The notes under the pieces: model-generated
Seen by the model: only the letters and a program-made list of their open reading frames with translations
The model's database searches: none
What the model was told of the DNA's origin: nothing
Part shown: positions 27,490 to 36,177 of the stretch, in pieces
How positions within the stretch are numbered: the first letter of the stretch is position 1
Layout of the letters: each line of letters opens with the position of its first letter
DNA from: Prochlorococcus sp. AH-716-K03
Lineage (GTDB): Bacteria > Cyanobacteriota > Cyanobacteriia > PCC-6307 > Cyanobiaceae
Direction of reading: 5' to 3'
Length of the DNA: 39,862 nt
Assembly (NCBI GenBank): GCA_028408675.1
Contig: JAOOLH010000005.1
Location: forward strand, 1 to 39,862
Translations under genes and position numbers: made by a program

Positions 27490-27855
27490 GTGGCCAGGAT
27501 TGCAGGAATTGACATACCTCGTGAAAAACGAGTTGAAGTTGCACTAACATACATCTATGGAATTGGTCTAACCAGATCAAAATTAATCCTTTCAAATACA
27601 GGAATTAATCCTGATATTCGAGTAAAAGATTTATCAGACAGCGATGTACAAAAATTAAGAGTAGCTGCAGAAGATTTTACCGTTGAGGGTGATTTACGCA
27701 GACAAGAAGGAATGGCTTTGAAACGCTTGCAAGATATTGGTTGTGTTCGAGGTAGGAGACATAGAATGAGTCTTCCAGTAAGGGGTCAGAGAACAAGAAC
27801 TAATGCTAGAACAAGAAGAGGCTCAAGAAAAACAGTTGCAGGAAGAAAAAAATAA
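27490..27855 (+). CDS. rpsM: 30S ribosomal protein S13 (uS13)
   Basis: A 121-residue S13 starting at GTG ([20 protein letters not shown]). It has the H2TH-like segment and the C-terminal [20 protein letters not shown] that reaches the subunit interface and P-site tRNA. The gap of 44 bases after rpmJ holds no other gene. Confidence 0.98.
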   Translation: MARIAGIDIPREKRVEVALTYIYGIGLTRSKLILSNTGINPDIRVKDLSDSDVQKLRVAAEDFTVEGDLRRQEGMALKRLQDIGCVRGRRHRMSLPVRGQRTRTNARTRRGSRKTVAGRKK

Positions 27856-27895
27856 TTAATTAAAAAAGAAACTAAACTTATTTATCTAAACTCTT

Positions 27896-28288
27896 ATGGC
27901 AACTCCAGTTAAAAAAACAGGTTCAAAGAAATCAAAGAAAAATGTACCAAATGGTGTAGTACATATTCAAAGTACCTTTAATAATACTATCGTATCCATT
28001 TCTGATACATCAGGACATGTGATTTCTTGGTCTTCTGCAGGAGCAAGCGGGTTTAAAGGTGCACGAAAAGGAACTCCATTCGCTGCTCAAACAGCAGCTG
28101 AAGCCGCAGCTAAAAGAGCGCTTGATCAAGGGATGAGACAAATAGAAGTATTAGTGAGAGGACCTGGCTCAGGTAGGGAAACCGCCATAAGAGCTTTACA
28201 AGTTGCCGGTTTAGAAATAACTCTAATAAGAGATGTAACTCCATTACCTCACAATGGATGCAGAAGACCTAAGCGTAGACGCGTTTAG
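27896..28288 (+). CDS. rpsK: 30S ribosomal protein S11 (uS11)
   Basis: A 130-residue S11 with a Lys-rich start, then [18 protein letters not shown] (about residues 20-37), [19 protein letters not shown] (about 46-64) and the conserved end [15 protein letters not shown]. It forms part of the platform near the E site. rpsD, found between rpsK and rpoA in some bacteria, is absent here. Confidence 0.98.
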   Translation: MATPVKKTGSKKSKKNVPNGVVHIQSTFNNTIVSISDTSGHVISWSSAGASGFKGARKGTPFAAQTAAEAAAKRALDQGMRQIEVLVRGPGSGRETAIRALQVAGLEITLIRDVTPLPHNGCRRPKRRRV

Positions 28289-28332
28289 AACTTAACCATC
28301 CCCCACCCCAAACTTTCAACCTTTTTTTTTCC

Positions 28333-29271
28333 GTGTTGCAGTATCAGATTGACAGAATTGATCATCAAACAGCAGATGATCGCTCCCAAACAGGAACATT
28401 TTTAATTGGCCCCTTGGAAAGAGGACAAGCTACAACTCTTGGCAACTCTTTAAGAAGAGTTCTTATGGGAGGCCTTGAAGGAAGTGCTGTTACTGCTGTA
28501 AGAATTGCAGGAATTAATCATGAATATGCTACTATTCCTGGTGTTAGAGAGGATGTTCTTGATATTCTTTTAAATTGCAAACAACTTTCTATTAATAGTT
28601 CCAACCCAGAATTGGAGATCGGAAGATTAGTTGTTAATGGTCCAATGGAAGTAAAGGCAAATGATATTCAATTTTCTTCTCAAGTTGAAATTGTTGATGG
28701 GGATAAGCCTATCGCAACTATTCAAGATGGACATAATCTAGAGCTTGAAATTCATGTTGAAAGAGGCATAGGTTATAGACCTGTAGATCGCAGAAATCAA
28801 GAAACTACATCCATTGATTTGCTTCAAATTGATGCCGTATTTATGCCTGTAAAGAGAGTTAATTTCACAATAGATGAAACTGCCGTTGCTGAGGGAGGAA
28901 CTGGAAGAGAAAGGTTAACTATGGAAGTTGTCACAGATGGTTCAACAAGCCCTGATGATGCGATAGCAGAAGCTGCAAATCAATTGATTGAGCTCTTTCA
29001 GCCCCTAGCAACTGTTACAATGGTCGAAGAAATTCCTGAAGAACCAGAGCCATCTCCAGAAGCTCAAATCCCATTAGAAGAACTTAATTTGTCTGTTAGA
29101 GCATATAATTGCTTAAAAAGGGCTCAAGTTAATTCTGTTTCAGATTTAATGGGATTTAGTTATGAAGATCTTTTAGAAATAAAGAACTTTGGCTCGAAAT
29201 CTGCAGATGAGGTTATTGAAGCTCTTGAACGAATAGGGATTTCAATTCCACAAAGCAGGACATCTGTTTAA
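28333..29271 (+). CDS. rpoA: DNA-directed RNA polymerase subunit alpha
   Basis: A 312-residue alpha subunit. The start is GTG ([11 protein letters not shown]). The N-terminal assembly domain has [20 protein letters not shown] (about residues 23-42) and [16 protein letters not shown] Glu/Pro-rich linker ([16 protein letters not shown]) leads to the C-terminal domain with [19 protein letters not shown] (about residues 252-270) and [13 protein letters not shown], which contacts UP elements and activators. The 44-base gap upstream is unusually C-rich (CCCCCACCCC near 28302-28311). Confidence 0.98.
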   Translation: MLQYQIDRIDHQTADDRSQTGTFLIGPLERGQATTLGNSLRRVLMGGLEGSAVTAVRIAGINHEYATIPGVREDVLDILLNCKQLSINSSNPELEIGRLVVNGPMEVKANDIQFSSQVEIVDGDKPIATIQDGHNLELEIHVERGIGYRPVDRRNQETTSIDLLQIDAVFMPVKRVNFTIDETAVAEGGTGRERLTMEVVTDGSTSPDDAIAEAANQLIELFQPLATVTMVEEIPEEPEPSPEAQIPLEELNLSVRAYNCLKRAQVNSVSDLMGFSYEDLLEIKNFGSKSADEVIEALERIGISIPQSRTSV

Positions 29272-29286
29272 CAAACTTTTGAGATT

Positions 29287-29637
29287 ATGAGACATCAACT
29301 TAGAGTCCCTCTTTTAAGCAAACCCGCTGATCAAAGGAAAGCGCTCCTTAGAGGCTTAACTACACAACTTATCAGAGAAGGTAGAGTTACTACCACGAAA
29401 GCGAGAGCTAAAGCTTTAAGAAATGAAGCTGAAAGAATGATTTCTTTAGCAAAAGAGGGTAGTTTATCTGCTAGAAGAAGAGCTATTGGATACATTTATG
29501 ATAAGAAGCTAGTACATTCATTATTCGAAAAAGCTCAAGAAAGATATGGTGATAGAGAGGGTGGATATACAAGAATAGTCAGAACTGTTGCAAGAAAAGG
29601 TGATAATGCCCAAATGGCGATAATTGAACTTGTTTAA
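29287..29637 (+). CDS. rplQ: 50S ribosomal protein L17 (bL17)
   Basis: A 116-residue L17, located near the tunnel exit. The start is variant ([20 protein letters not shown]), followed by [20 protein letters not shown] (about residues 23-42), [10 protein letters not shown] and the end [10 protein letters not shown]. It is the last ribosomal gene of the alpha section and is followed 39 bases later by truA. Confidence 0.97.
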   Translation: MRHQLRVPLLSKPADQRKALLRGLTTQLIREGRVTTTKARAKALRNEAERMISLAKEGSLSARRRAIGYIYDKKLVHSLFEKAQERYGDREGGYTRIVRTVARKGDNAQMAIIELV

Positions 29638-29676
29638 AGCGAAATAAATAAATACTTAAAACGTAAAATTTAACTT

Positions 29677-30483
29677 TTGAAAAGAGTAGCTTTGATAATC
29701 CAATACAATGGATCACATTTTTCAGGTTGGCAAAGACAGAAAAATGCAATAAGTGTTCAAGAGACTATAGAAATTGCTCTTTTCGAAGTATCAAATCAAA
29801 TTATAAGAACATTTGCTGCTGGCAGAACAGATGCTGGAGTTCATGCCTCTGGCCAAGTAGTACATTTTGATATTGAGTTTGTAATTCCAAGTGATCGTTA
29901 TGCAGATGTATTAAATAGTAGATTACCTAAGACAATTAGAATCTTAGAATCAGTAGAGGTGAAAAATAGTTGGCATGCCTGTTATTCTTCAGTTTATAGA
30001 CATTATCGATATTTAATCAATAATAGTAAGATCCCAAATTTGTTTTTAAACAATTGGTCTTGGCATAGATATCAAAAATCTCTGGACGAGTTTTCAATGT
30101 CAAATGCATTGGATGGAATGATTGGGGAGCATGATTTTTTTGCTTTTCAAAAGACTGGAAGTAATAGAGCAACCTCTGTTACAACAATAAAATCAATTGA
30201 ATTAGAAAGGAGTGAGGATTTGATAATGATAGATATAAAAGCTACAGGTTTTCTTTATGGAATGGTACGTTCAATAGTTGGTCAACTTGTTTTAGTAGGA
30301 GAAAAGAAAATTACCCCAGAAATTTTTAAAGATAGGTGGGTATCTAAAAAAAAATATGATGTTCGCGAATCAGCACCAGCCAATGGCTTATGTTTTGTAA
30401 ACTCAATATATGAAGAAAATATTTTTAAAAGGATTAATAAAAACGATCTTTTCCCCAAATTTGTAATTAGAGGTTATTCCTAG
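29677..30483 (+). CDS. truA: tRNA pseudouridine synthase A
   Basis: TruA makes pseudouridine at positions 38-40 of tRNA anticodon arms. The 268-residue protein has the N-terminal YNGSHFSGWQRQ (about residues 9-20), the catalytic block AAGRTDAGVHASGQV (about 48-62, catalytic Asp53), and the C-terminal FLYGMVRSIVGQLVLVG (about 192-208). The start is TTG. Placement between rplQ and rplM is a common bacterial arrangement. Confidence 0.96.
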   Translation: MKRVALIIQYNGSHFSGWQRQKNAISVQETIEIALFEVSNQIIRTFAAGRTDAGVHASGQVVHFDIEFVIPSDRYADVLNSRLPKTIRILESVEVKNSWHACYSSVYRHYRYLINNSKIPNLFLNNWSWHRYQKSLDEFSMSNALDGMIGEHDFFAFQKTGSNRATSVTTIKSIELERSEDLIMIDIKATGFLYGMVRSIVGQLVLVGEKKITPEIFKDRWVSKKKYDVRESAPANGLCFVNSIYEENIFKRINKNDLFPKFVIRGYS

Positions 30484-30556
30484 CTTGGATGATTAATATA
30501 CTCAAATTATATGTGTAGATAATCTTAAATTATTGTTTAATCTTCCTTCAATAATG

Positions 30557-30562
30557 TAGAAT
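30557..30562 (+). promoter_or_regulatory. promoter -10 element before rplM
   Basis: TAGAAT within AATAATGTAGAAT, which shares the ATGTAGAAT core with the motifs before rplC and rpmJ. It lies 38 bases before the rplM start in a 116-base gap, suggesting a separate transcript for rplM-rpsI-rpmE-prfA. Confidence 0.5.
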
Positions 30563-30599
30563 TAAAGACCGGTTAAATTTATTCTGATAAATTTTATAA

Positions 30600-31031
30600 A
30601 TGAATAAAACAATTACTCCCTCTTTAGAAACTATTGAAAGAAGTTGGTTTTTAGTTGATGCTAAGGATAAGACACTTGGGAGGCTTGCTACTGATATAGC
30701 TTCTGTATTGCGAGGAAAAAACAAACCGACATTTACTCCTCATTTGGATACAGGAGATTTTGTTATTGTAATAAATGCTGAAAAAGTAGAAGTCACAGGT
30801 AAAAAAGCATCTCAGAAATTATATAGAAGACACTCTGGTAGACCAGGCGGAATGAAAGTTGAAAAATTTGAATCCCTTCAAGAAAGAATTCCTGAGAGAA
30901 TAATTGAGCAGGCGGTTAAAGGAATGCTTCCTCACAATTCATTAGGTAGGCAGCAATTCAAGAAATTAAAAGTATATAAAGGATTAGATCATCCTCATGC
31001 TGCACAAAATCCTGTATCATTAAATAGCTAA
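30600..31031 (+). CDS. rplM: 50S ribosomal protein L13 (uL13)
   Basis: A 143-residue L13, an early assembly protein. It has [20 protein letters not shown] (about residues 16-35), [20 protein letters not shown] (about 39-58) and [19 protein letters not shown] (about 108-126). It heads the rplM-rpsI pair found in nearly all bacteria. Confidence 0.98.
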   Translation: MNKTITPSLETIERSWFLVDAKDKTLGRLATDIASVLRGKNKPTFTPHLDTGDFVIVINAEKVEVTGKKASQKLYRRHSGRPGGMKVEKFESLQERIPERIIEQAVKGMLPHNSLGRQQFKKLKVYKGLDHPHAAQNPVSLNS

Positions 31032-31040
31032 GTTATAACT

Positions 31041-31451
31041 ATGAATAGTCAAATAAAAAACAAGGCAGTTTATTGGGGTACTGGAAGAAGAAAAACTTCT
31101 GTAGCGAGAGTTCGTTTAATTCCAGGAAATGGCCAAATTAAAATAAACGGTCGCTCTGGTGATGACTACTTAAATTTCAACCCATCACATTTAAATGCAG
31201 TTAAAGCACCTTTGTTAACTTTAGGTCTTGAAAACTCTTATGATATATTTGTAAACGTTTTTGGTGGTGGTTTGACAGGTCAGGCAGATGCAATTAAGCA
31301 AGGAGCAGCTAGAGCTCTATGTGGCTTATCACCAGATAATAGGAAACCATTAAAAACAGAAGGTCATCTTAGTAGAGACCCCAGAGCAAAAGAAAGAAGG
31401 AAATATGGTCTTAAAAAAGCTAGAAAAGCCCCTCAATTCTCCAAACGTTAA
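31041..31451 (+). CDS. rpsI: 30S ribosomal protein S9 (uS9)
   Basis: A 136-residue S9 with [20 protein letters not shown] (about residues 13-32), [19 protein letters not shown] (about 75-93) and the C-terminal [12 protein letters not shown]. The final Lys-Arg tail contacts P-site tRNA. It starts nine bases after rplM. Confidence 0.98.
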   Translation: MNSQIKNKAVYWGTGRRKTSVARVRLIPGNGQIKINGRSGDDYLNFNPSHLNAVKAPLLTLGLENSYDIFVNVFGGGLTGQADAIKQGAARALCGLSPDNRKPLKTEGHLSRDPRAKERRKYGLKKARKAPQFSKR

Positions 31452-31461
31452 ATTTTTTATT

Positions 31462-31713
31462 ATGCCTAAATCAGAAATTCATCCCAAATGGTATCCAGAT
31501 GCAAAGGTTATTTGTAATGGAGAAGTCGTTATGACAACAGGTTCAACAAAGCCTGAACTACATGTTGATGTTTGGAGTGGAAATCATCCATTCTTTACCG
31601 GAACCCAGAAGATTCTTGATACAGAAGGTAGAGTTGATAGATTTATGAAGAAATATGGAATGGGTTCAGCTGATTCAGCTACTTCAAAAGAATCCAAAGA
31701 ATCAAAAAAATAG
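31462..31713 (+). CDS. rpmE: 50S ribosomal protein L31 (bL31), zinc-free type
   Basis: An 83-residue L31 beginning MPKSEIHPKWYPDAKVICNG, with the conserved TGSTKPELHVDVWSGNHPFF (about residues 29-48) and FMKKYG near the end. Only one cysteine is present, so the zinc-binding cysteine set of the C+ form is missing; this is a C- form. The tail is Ser/Lys/Glu rich. The ATG at 31462 is chosen because the family begins there; upstream in-frame sequence lies inside rpsI. Confidence 0.96.
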   Translation: MPKSEIHPKWYPDAKVICNGEVVMTTGSTKPELHVDVWSGNHPFFTGTQKILDTEGRVDRFMKKYGMGSADSATSKESKESKK

Positions 31714-31747
31714 AAATTTAAGAATCAAAAATTAAGCAAATTTTCAA

Positions 31748-32842
31748 TTGGAATACACAACATTAATTGCAAGATTGAAAAATGCTTCTGAAAGTTTTAT
31801 AAATTTGGAAACGCAGCTCGCTGATCCTGATATTGCAAATAATCCTAAAAAACTGGAATCAATAGCCAAAGAAAGAGCCAAGCTTGAACCTTTAGTAATA
31901 GATTTCAATCAATTGCTTGATACTGACAAACAAATTGACGATTCTAGGCAATTACTTAAAGATAATAGAAATGATAAAGATATGGAATCTTTAATCAATG
32001 AAGAATTATTCAATTTAGAAGACCTAAAGAATAAACTCATTCAAAAAGTAACAATTGCTTTATTGCCTAAGGATCCGCGAGATGAAAGAAGTGTAATGTT
32101 GGAAATTAGAGCTGGAGCAGGAGGAAATGAAGCTTGTATTTGGGCTGGTGATTTGGCAAGAATGTATGAAAGATATGGACAAAAAATTGGGTGGTCAGTA
32201 AAACCTATCAGTGCTTCTGAATCAGATATGGGAGGATTTAAAGAATTAGTTATTTCTGTAAAAGGAGATTCTGTTTATAGCCAATTAAAGTTTGAGGCGG
32301 GTGTGCATAGAGTTCAAAGAGTTCCAGCAACTGAATCTCAAGGTAGAGTACATACCTCTACTGCAACAGTTGCTGTTATGCCTGAGGCTGATCCAGTAGA
32401 AGTTAAGATTGATCCAACAGAGATAGAAATTGGTACAGCTAGATCAGGTGGTGCTGGTGGTCAAAATGTTAACAAGGTGGAAACTGCTATTGATCTTATT
32501 CACAAGCCGACGGGTATAAGAGTATTTTGTACTCAAGAAAGATCTCAGCTGCAAAATCGTGAGCGAGCTATGGAAATTCTAAGAGCTAAATTATATGAAA
32601 TTCAATTAAAAGAAGCTAACGATAAAGAGAGGTCACAAAGACTTATGCAAGTTGGAAGTGGAGATAGAAGCGAAAAAATTAGAACTTATAATTTTAAGGA
32701 CAATAGAACTACAGATCACAGATTGGGATCCAATTTTTCATTAGAGCCAATTCTAGCAGGACAATTAGATGAAGTTATTGATGCATGTTTAGCACAAGAA
32801 CAGAAAAGATTGATGGAAGATTTTAATGAGAGTCAAAATTAA
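31748..32842 (+). CDS. prfA: peptide chain release factor 1
   Basis: RF1 terminates translation at UAA and UAG. The 364-residue protein has the tripeptide recognition motif PAT at residues 193-195 (context [14 protein letters not shown]) and the GGQ catalytic motif at residues 237-239 ([15 protein letters not shown]), where the Gln is normally methylated. The tail [20 protein letters not shown] is typical. The start is TTG. It closes the ribosomal + strand run and is convergent with the HNH gene. Confidence 0.97.
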   Translation: MEYTTLIARLKNASESFINLETQLADPDIANNPKKLESIAKERAKLEPLVIDFNQLLDTDKQIDDSRQLLKDNRNDKDMESLINEELFNLEDLKNKLIQKVTIALLPKDPRDERSVMLEIRAGAGGNEACIWAGDLARMYERYGQKIGWSVKPISASESDMGGFKELVISVKGDSVYSQLKFEAGVHRVQRVPATESQGRVHTSTATVAVMPEADPVEVKIDPTEIEIGTARSGGAGGQNVNKVETAIDLIHKPTGIRVFCTQERSQLQNRERAMEILRAKLYEIQLKEANDKERSQRLMQVGSGDRSEKIRTYNFKDNRTTDHRLGSNFSLEPILAGQLDEVIDACLAQEQKRLMEDFNESQN

Positions 32843-32854
32843 ATTATTTTTATA

Positions 32855-33361
32855 TTAGGCAGCTAAACCAATTACATATTTACTCCATTCTTTGTGTTTG
32901 CCAGAGTCTATTTGTCTTGTTGCTTCAAAATTAAGATTGCTTAATGGCCGATATGGTTTTCTTTTTAAAGGCATATTTGCTTCTTCTGGGGTCTTATTCC
33001 CTTTTTGGACATTGCATCGCAGGCATGCAGTAGTCACATTTTCCCAATTATCAGTTCCACCCCTGCTTCTTGGTAAAACATGATCTATGGATAAATCACT
33101 ACCTCTATGGTTACAATATTGACATGAATTATTGTCTCTAAGAAGTATATTTTTTCTTGTAAGGGCTACTTCTCTGAAAGGAACTTTAACGTAGTAACGA
33201 AGTCTAATAACGGTAGGTAGATTTTGGCCAGAATGTATTGCGAATGTTTGATCTTCTTCTAAACTTTCTGCTTTACCTTTAATCATTAAAATTATTGCTC
33301 TTCGCCATGAAGTGATGTTTAAAGGTTCATAAGATGCATTTAAAACAAGAGTCTGGCCCAT
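32855..33361 (-). CDS. HNH endonuclease family protein (cyanobacterial)
   Basis: A 168-residue protein (from the chosen start) beginning MGQTLVLNASYEPLNITSWR, as do widespread cyanobacterial HNH proteins of unknown role. The HNH part has CQYC, LSIDHVLPRSRGGTDNWENV and CLRC, giving two zinc-binding CxxC pairs and the catalytic His. The reading frame extends upstream to 33412, but that extension is unlike the family and would leave only 18 bases to the divergent alr gene; the start at 33361 leaves 69. The gene is found outside any mobile element here, so a housekeeping or repair role seems more likely than homing. Confidence 0.88.
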   Translation of the reverse strand: MGQTLVLNASYEPLNITSWRRAIILMIKGKAESLEEDQTFAIHSGQNLPTVIRLRYYVKVPFREVALTRKNILLRDNNSCQYCNHRGSDLSIDHVLPRSRGGTDNWENVTTACLRCNVQKGNKTPEEANMPLKRKPYRPLSNLNFEATRQIDSGKHKEWSKYVIGLAA

Positions 33362-33430
33362 GCCAAAATTCAATTTACATGTCATGCTAGCGGTATATTT
33401 AAATAAACGCATATAAATGCATAAACGTTA

Positions 33431-34630
33431 ATGCAAATTATCTTGAATAATAAAAAAAATAATCTTGATAATAGTCCAAGTTTTGAGGGAGAAATAGACC
33501 CAACTCAAAGAGCTTGGATAGAAGTAAGTGGTAAAGCAATAGAGGCAAACGTTAGGCAATTAATATCAAAATTAAAAAACAATTGTGAATTCATGGCAGT
33601 TGTTAAGGCTGATGGCTACGGACATGATGCAAAAGTTGTATCTGAAAGTGCGATTAAAGGTGGGGCTTCTCAATTAGGGGTAGCGACCTTAAAGGAGGGA
33701 ATAAAACTACGTTCTTTTGGAATAAATGTTCCAATTCTTGTACTTGGTAATCTTTATGCAAAAAAAGATTTATTGACTTGTTTTAGAAATGATTTAATGC
33801 CCACTGTTAGTACTATTAGGGAATGTTTGATTTGCAACAACATTGGAAAGAGTAATGATTTAAAGTTTTCTATACATCTAAAAGTTGATACTGGGATGTC
33901 AAGACTGGGATTTGATTGTATTCAGTTTGTTCAACAGTTTGATAATATTAAATCGCTTGAAAATATTGCTATTAAGGGAATATATAGTCATCTTGCTTGC
34001 GCAGATGAAGATAATGCATTGAATCCTAAAAGTAGAACTCAATTACAAAGAAAAAAGTTTCTGGAATTATTGAATCTCATAAATATTGATAAGAAAAAAA
34101 ATATCAAAATTCATCTAGCAAATTCTGCTGGGATGATTCTTGGCAAAGATTTTCATTTTGATATGGTTCGTGTTGGGTTGTCCATGTACGGTTATGAACC
34201 AGTAGTAAAGATAAATGAACAGTCATTTCTTAAACCGGCTTTATTTTTAAAGGCTAAAGTCACTTTTGTGCGAACAATTGAAAAAGGTATTGGAGTGAGT
34301 TATGGCAATAAATTTGTTTGTGATAGAAAAACAAAGTTAGCTGTCTTAAGTATCGGTTATGCAGATGGCATTATTAGAAATCTCTCTGGCAAAATAAGTT
34401 TGATTTATAATAAAAAACTTTATCCTCAGGTTGGATCCATAACAATGGATCAAATGATGGTAGATATTACAGATTCCGATGATATTAAAGTTGGTAGTAC
34501 TATGCTGCTACTAGGATATCAAGGAAAGGAAGCAATTTCTCCGATTGATTGGGCAGATAAATGTAATAGTATTCCTTGGGAAATTCTTTGCTCTTTTAAA
34601 AATAGATTACCAAGAGTCCAAGTTGATTAG
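33431..34630 (+). CDS. alr: alanine racemase
   Basis: A PLP enzyme that makes D-alanine for peptidoglycan. The 399-residue protein has the cofactor-binding AVVKADGYGHDA (about residues 56-67, Lys59) and the conserved LKVDTGMSRLGFD (about 155-167). It also has KGIYSHLACADE and the second catalytic Tyr in GIGVSYGNKF. A run of about 20 extra N-terminal residues precedes the conserved domain. It is divergent from the HNH gene and followed by tRNA-Ser. Confidence 0.97.
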   Translation: MQIILNNKKNNLDNSPSFEGEIDPTQRAWIEVSGKAIEANVRQLISKLKNNCEFMAVVKADGYGHDAKVVSESAIKGGASQLGVATLKEGIKLRSFGINVPILVLGNLYAKKDLLTCFRNDLMPTVSTIRECLICNNIGKSNDLKFSIHLKVDTGMSRLGFDCIQFVQQFDNIKSLENIAIKGIYSHLACADEDNALNPKSRTQLQRKKFLELLNLINIDKKKNIKIHLANSAGMILGKDFHFDMVRVGLSMYGYEPVVKINEQSFLKPALFLKAKVTFVRTIEKGIGVSYGNKFVCDRKTKLAVLSIGYADGIIRNLSGKISLIYNKKLYPQVGSITMDQMMVDITDSDDIKVGSTMLLLGYQGKEAISPIDWADKCNSIPWEILCSFKNRLPRVQVD

Positions 34631-34674
34631 ACATTTCGATTAAATAACTAATTTTGAATGTTTGCTGAAAAATT

Positions 34675-34680
34675 GATAAT
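34675..34680 (+). promoter_or_regulatory. promoter -10 element of tRNA-Ser
   Basis: GATAAT lies 11 bases before the tRNA. It is within TTGATAATGTAGAAG, the same core as before rplC and rpmJ. In this copy GATAAT is better spaced from the tRNA 5' end than TAGAAG, which suggests which half of the shared motif is the true -10 box. Confidence 0.45.
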
Positions 34681-34691
34681 GTAGAAGAACT

Positions 34692-34780
34692 GGAGAGGTG
34701 GCTGAGTGGTTGAAAGCGGCTCCCTGCTAAGGAGTTACAGGAGGTAACTTTTGTCGAGGGTTCGAATCCCTCCCTCTCCG
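34692..34780 (+). tRNA. tRNA-Ser (anticodon GCT)
   Basis: An 89-base class II tRNA. It has acceptor arms GGAGAGG/CCTCTCC (seven perfect pairs), anticodon stem CTCCC/GGAG region with loop containing GCT, a long variable arm (TACAGGAGGTAACTTTTGT region) and T-arm GAGGGTTCGAATCCCTC. The discriminator is G and no CCA is encoded. It reads AGC/AGU codons. The carbamoyltransferase cassette begins 28 bases downstream. Confidence 0.97.
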
Positions 34781-34808
34781 TATTTATTTGTTTAAAAATA
34801 AGTAGAGT

Positions 34809-36086
34809 ATGCCAATATCTAAAAAACAAAAATTTTTGAATATATTTAAAATCGGATCGATACAGTTATCAATCGTTCTAATTATACTTTTTATCTTGGA
34901 ATCTTTATCATTTTTAGTTTTAAGTTTCAAAAAAGGATTCAAAGATACGCTTCTTTATCATCCATTAGCGTGGAAAATTTATATTTCAAGAACAGAATCT
35001 GGAAGCCCAATTAATCTGGGTAATTTCAGTCCATTATCTCAAGAAAGATATCAACCAAATTCATCTTATGGTCCTCTTACAATAAATGATTGCGGTTTTA
35101 TTGGTAATACTTCTATTCGCGAGAAGGATTGCAGTAAAATTTTAAAAAGCCAAAATTATTTCAAAGTTTTTTTACTAGGAGGAAGTTCTGCCGCAGGAGC
35201 AGGAGTTAACAGTAATGAAGAGACAATTTCAGCAATATTAGAGAACAAATTATTAAAACGTTATCCTTTGAAAAAAATAAAAGTAATTAATTTTGGAGCT
35301 GGTGCTAGTTATACATATAGGCAGTCTCAAATTATCAAAAGTGAAATAATAAATTACTATCCTGACATAATAATGTCTTTTGATGGTTTTAATGATGCTT
35401 GGTATTGGCAATATCAACATAATTTCCAAAACTTTAAACTTAAAAATAATAAACCAATTCCTAATTGGGCAGACTACTCTTATAAAAATTATCTTTTCAA
35501 TCTAGGATTTCAAAATAAAAGAGGAAACTATCTATTACCTTATTTATTTAGAATAAGTAGGAAAATTAGTTCTCAATTCAATTCTAAAAATGATCCTTGG
35601 AAGTATTCACCAGAATATATATTAAGTCGTGATATTTACTCTTCACCAAAAATCGCTGCTAGATATTTTTATAATAATATTGCTTCCATGGCTCTACTCA
35701 GTACTTTCTCAAATAAAAATGTTTGCTTCTTCCAAATTTTGCAGGGAGATGTTCATAATAAATTAAATATGACAGAGGAGGAGCGCAAAAATTTAGAAAA
35801 TTGGAAAGACAAAATATCTTTAAAATATAGAGATTTTAAAAAAGAAACTCATCAATCAAAAATGTTATCTATGTATGAAGCATATTCCAAAATCTTATTT
35901 CAAGATCCCTACGATTTGAAAAAAGAATTAAAAGGACGCTATAAATCTTTAGACTATAGAAATCTCATGAATGAAAAGGGCGCGGGCTCAACTAATTATA
36001 TTGATAATATTCATACAAACTTTGAGGGAAACAAAATAATAGCCCAACAAATGTTAGAGGATATACTTCAATCAAATTGTCTTTAA
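34809..36086 (+). CDS. membrane-anchored SGNH/GDSL hydrolase-like protein
   Basis: A 425-residue protein with a short basic N-terminus and one hydrophobic helix (about residues 17-39), so the rest is predicted outside the cytoplasm. The SGNH blocks are visible: LLGGSSAAGAG (about 122-132, nucleophile Ser126), NFGAGASYT (about 161-169, block II Gly), FDGFNDAW (about 191-198, block III Asn195) and DNIHTNF (about 399-405, Asp399 and His402). Such proteins add or remove acyl groups on glycans. The region is very AT-rich like the rest of the genome (13 G+C of 60 in bases 35221-35280), unlike the next gene. It precedes the carbamoyltransferase by 91 bases. Substrate unknown. Confidence 0.85.
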   Translation: MPISKKQKFLNIFKIGSIQLSIVLIILFILESLSFLVLSFKKGFKDTLLYHPLAWKIYISRTESGSPINLGNFSPLSQERYQPNSSYGPLTINDCGFIGNTSIREKDCSKILKSQNYFKVFLLGGSSAAGAGVNSNEETISAILENKLLKRYPLKKIKVINFGAGASYTYRQSQIIKSEIINYYPDIIMSFDGFNDAWYWQYQHNFQNFKLKNNKPIPNWADYSYKNYLFNLGFQNKRGNYLLPYLFRISRKISSQFNSKNDPWKYSPEYILSRDIYSSPKIAARYFYNNIASMALLSTFSNKNVCFFQILQGDVHNKLNMTEEERKNLENWKDKISLKYRDFKKETHQSKMLSMYEAYSKILFQDPYDLKKELKGRYKSLDYRNLMNEKGAGSTNYIDNIHTNFEGNKIIAQQMLEDILQSNCL

Positions 36087-36114
36087 ATAGATCCTTATTT
36101 GTTCTGGTATTTGA

Positions 36115-36148
36115 AATGTTTAATAAGATATTATTTTTATTAAACATT
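36115..36148 (+). repeat. 12-base perfect inverted repeat before the carbamoyltransferase
   Basis: AATGTTTAATAA (36115-36126) and TTATTAAACATT (36137-36148) are exact reverse complements with a 10-base loop. No T-run follows. The site is in the 91-base gap between the SGNH and carbamoyltransferase genes, so it could be an operator, a weak terminator or a trace of insertion. The right arm with one more base on each side (TTTATTAAACATTA) recurs at 39745-39758. Confidence 0.6.
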
Positions 36149-36177
36149 ATATTAAAATTGGAATCTGCATAAATCTG

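Noticed and set aside
27344-27595. An 83-codon - strand frame over rpmJ and rpsM
   Set aside because: It covers the end of one ribosomal gene and the start of another, and rpmJ is unmistakable on the + strand.
34596-34829. A 77-codon frame on the - strand across tRNA-Ser
   Set aside because: It is the antisense translation of the tRNA and flanks (the REGFEPST-type peptide is a familiar artefact of tRNA genes) and overlaps the ends of alr and the SGNH gene.
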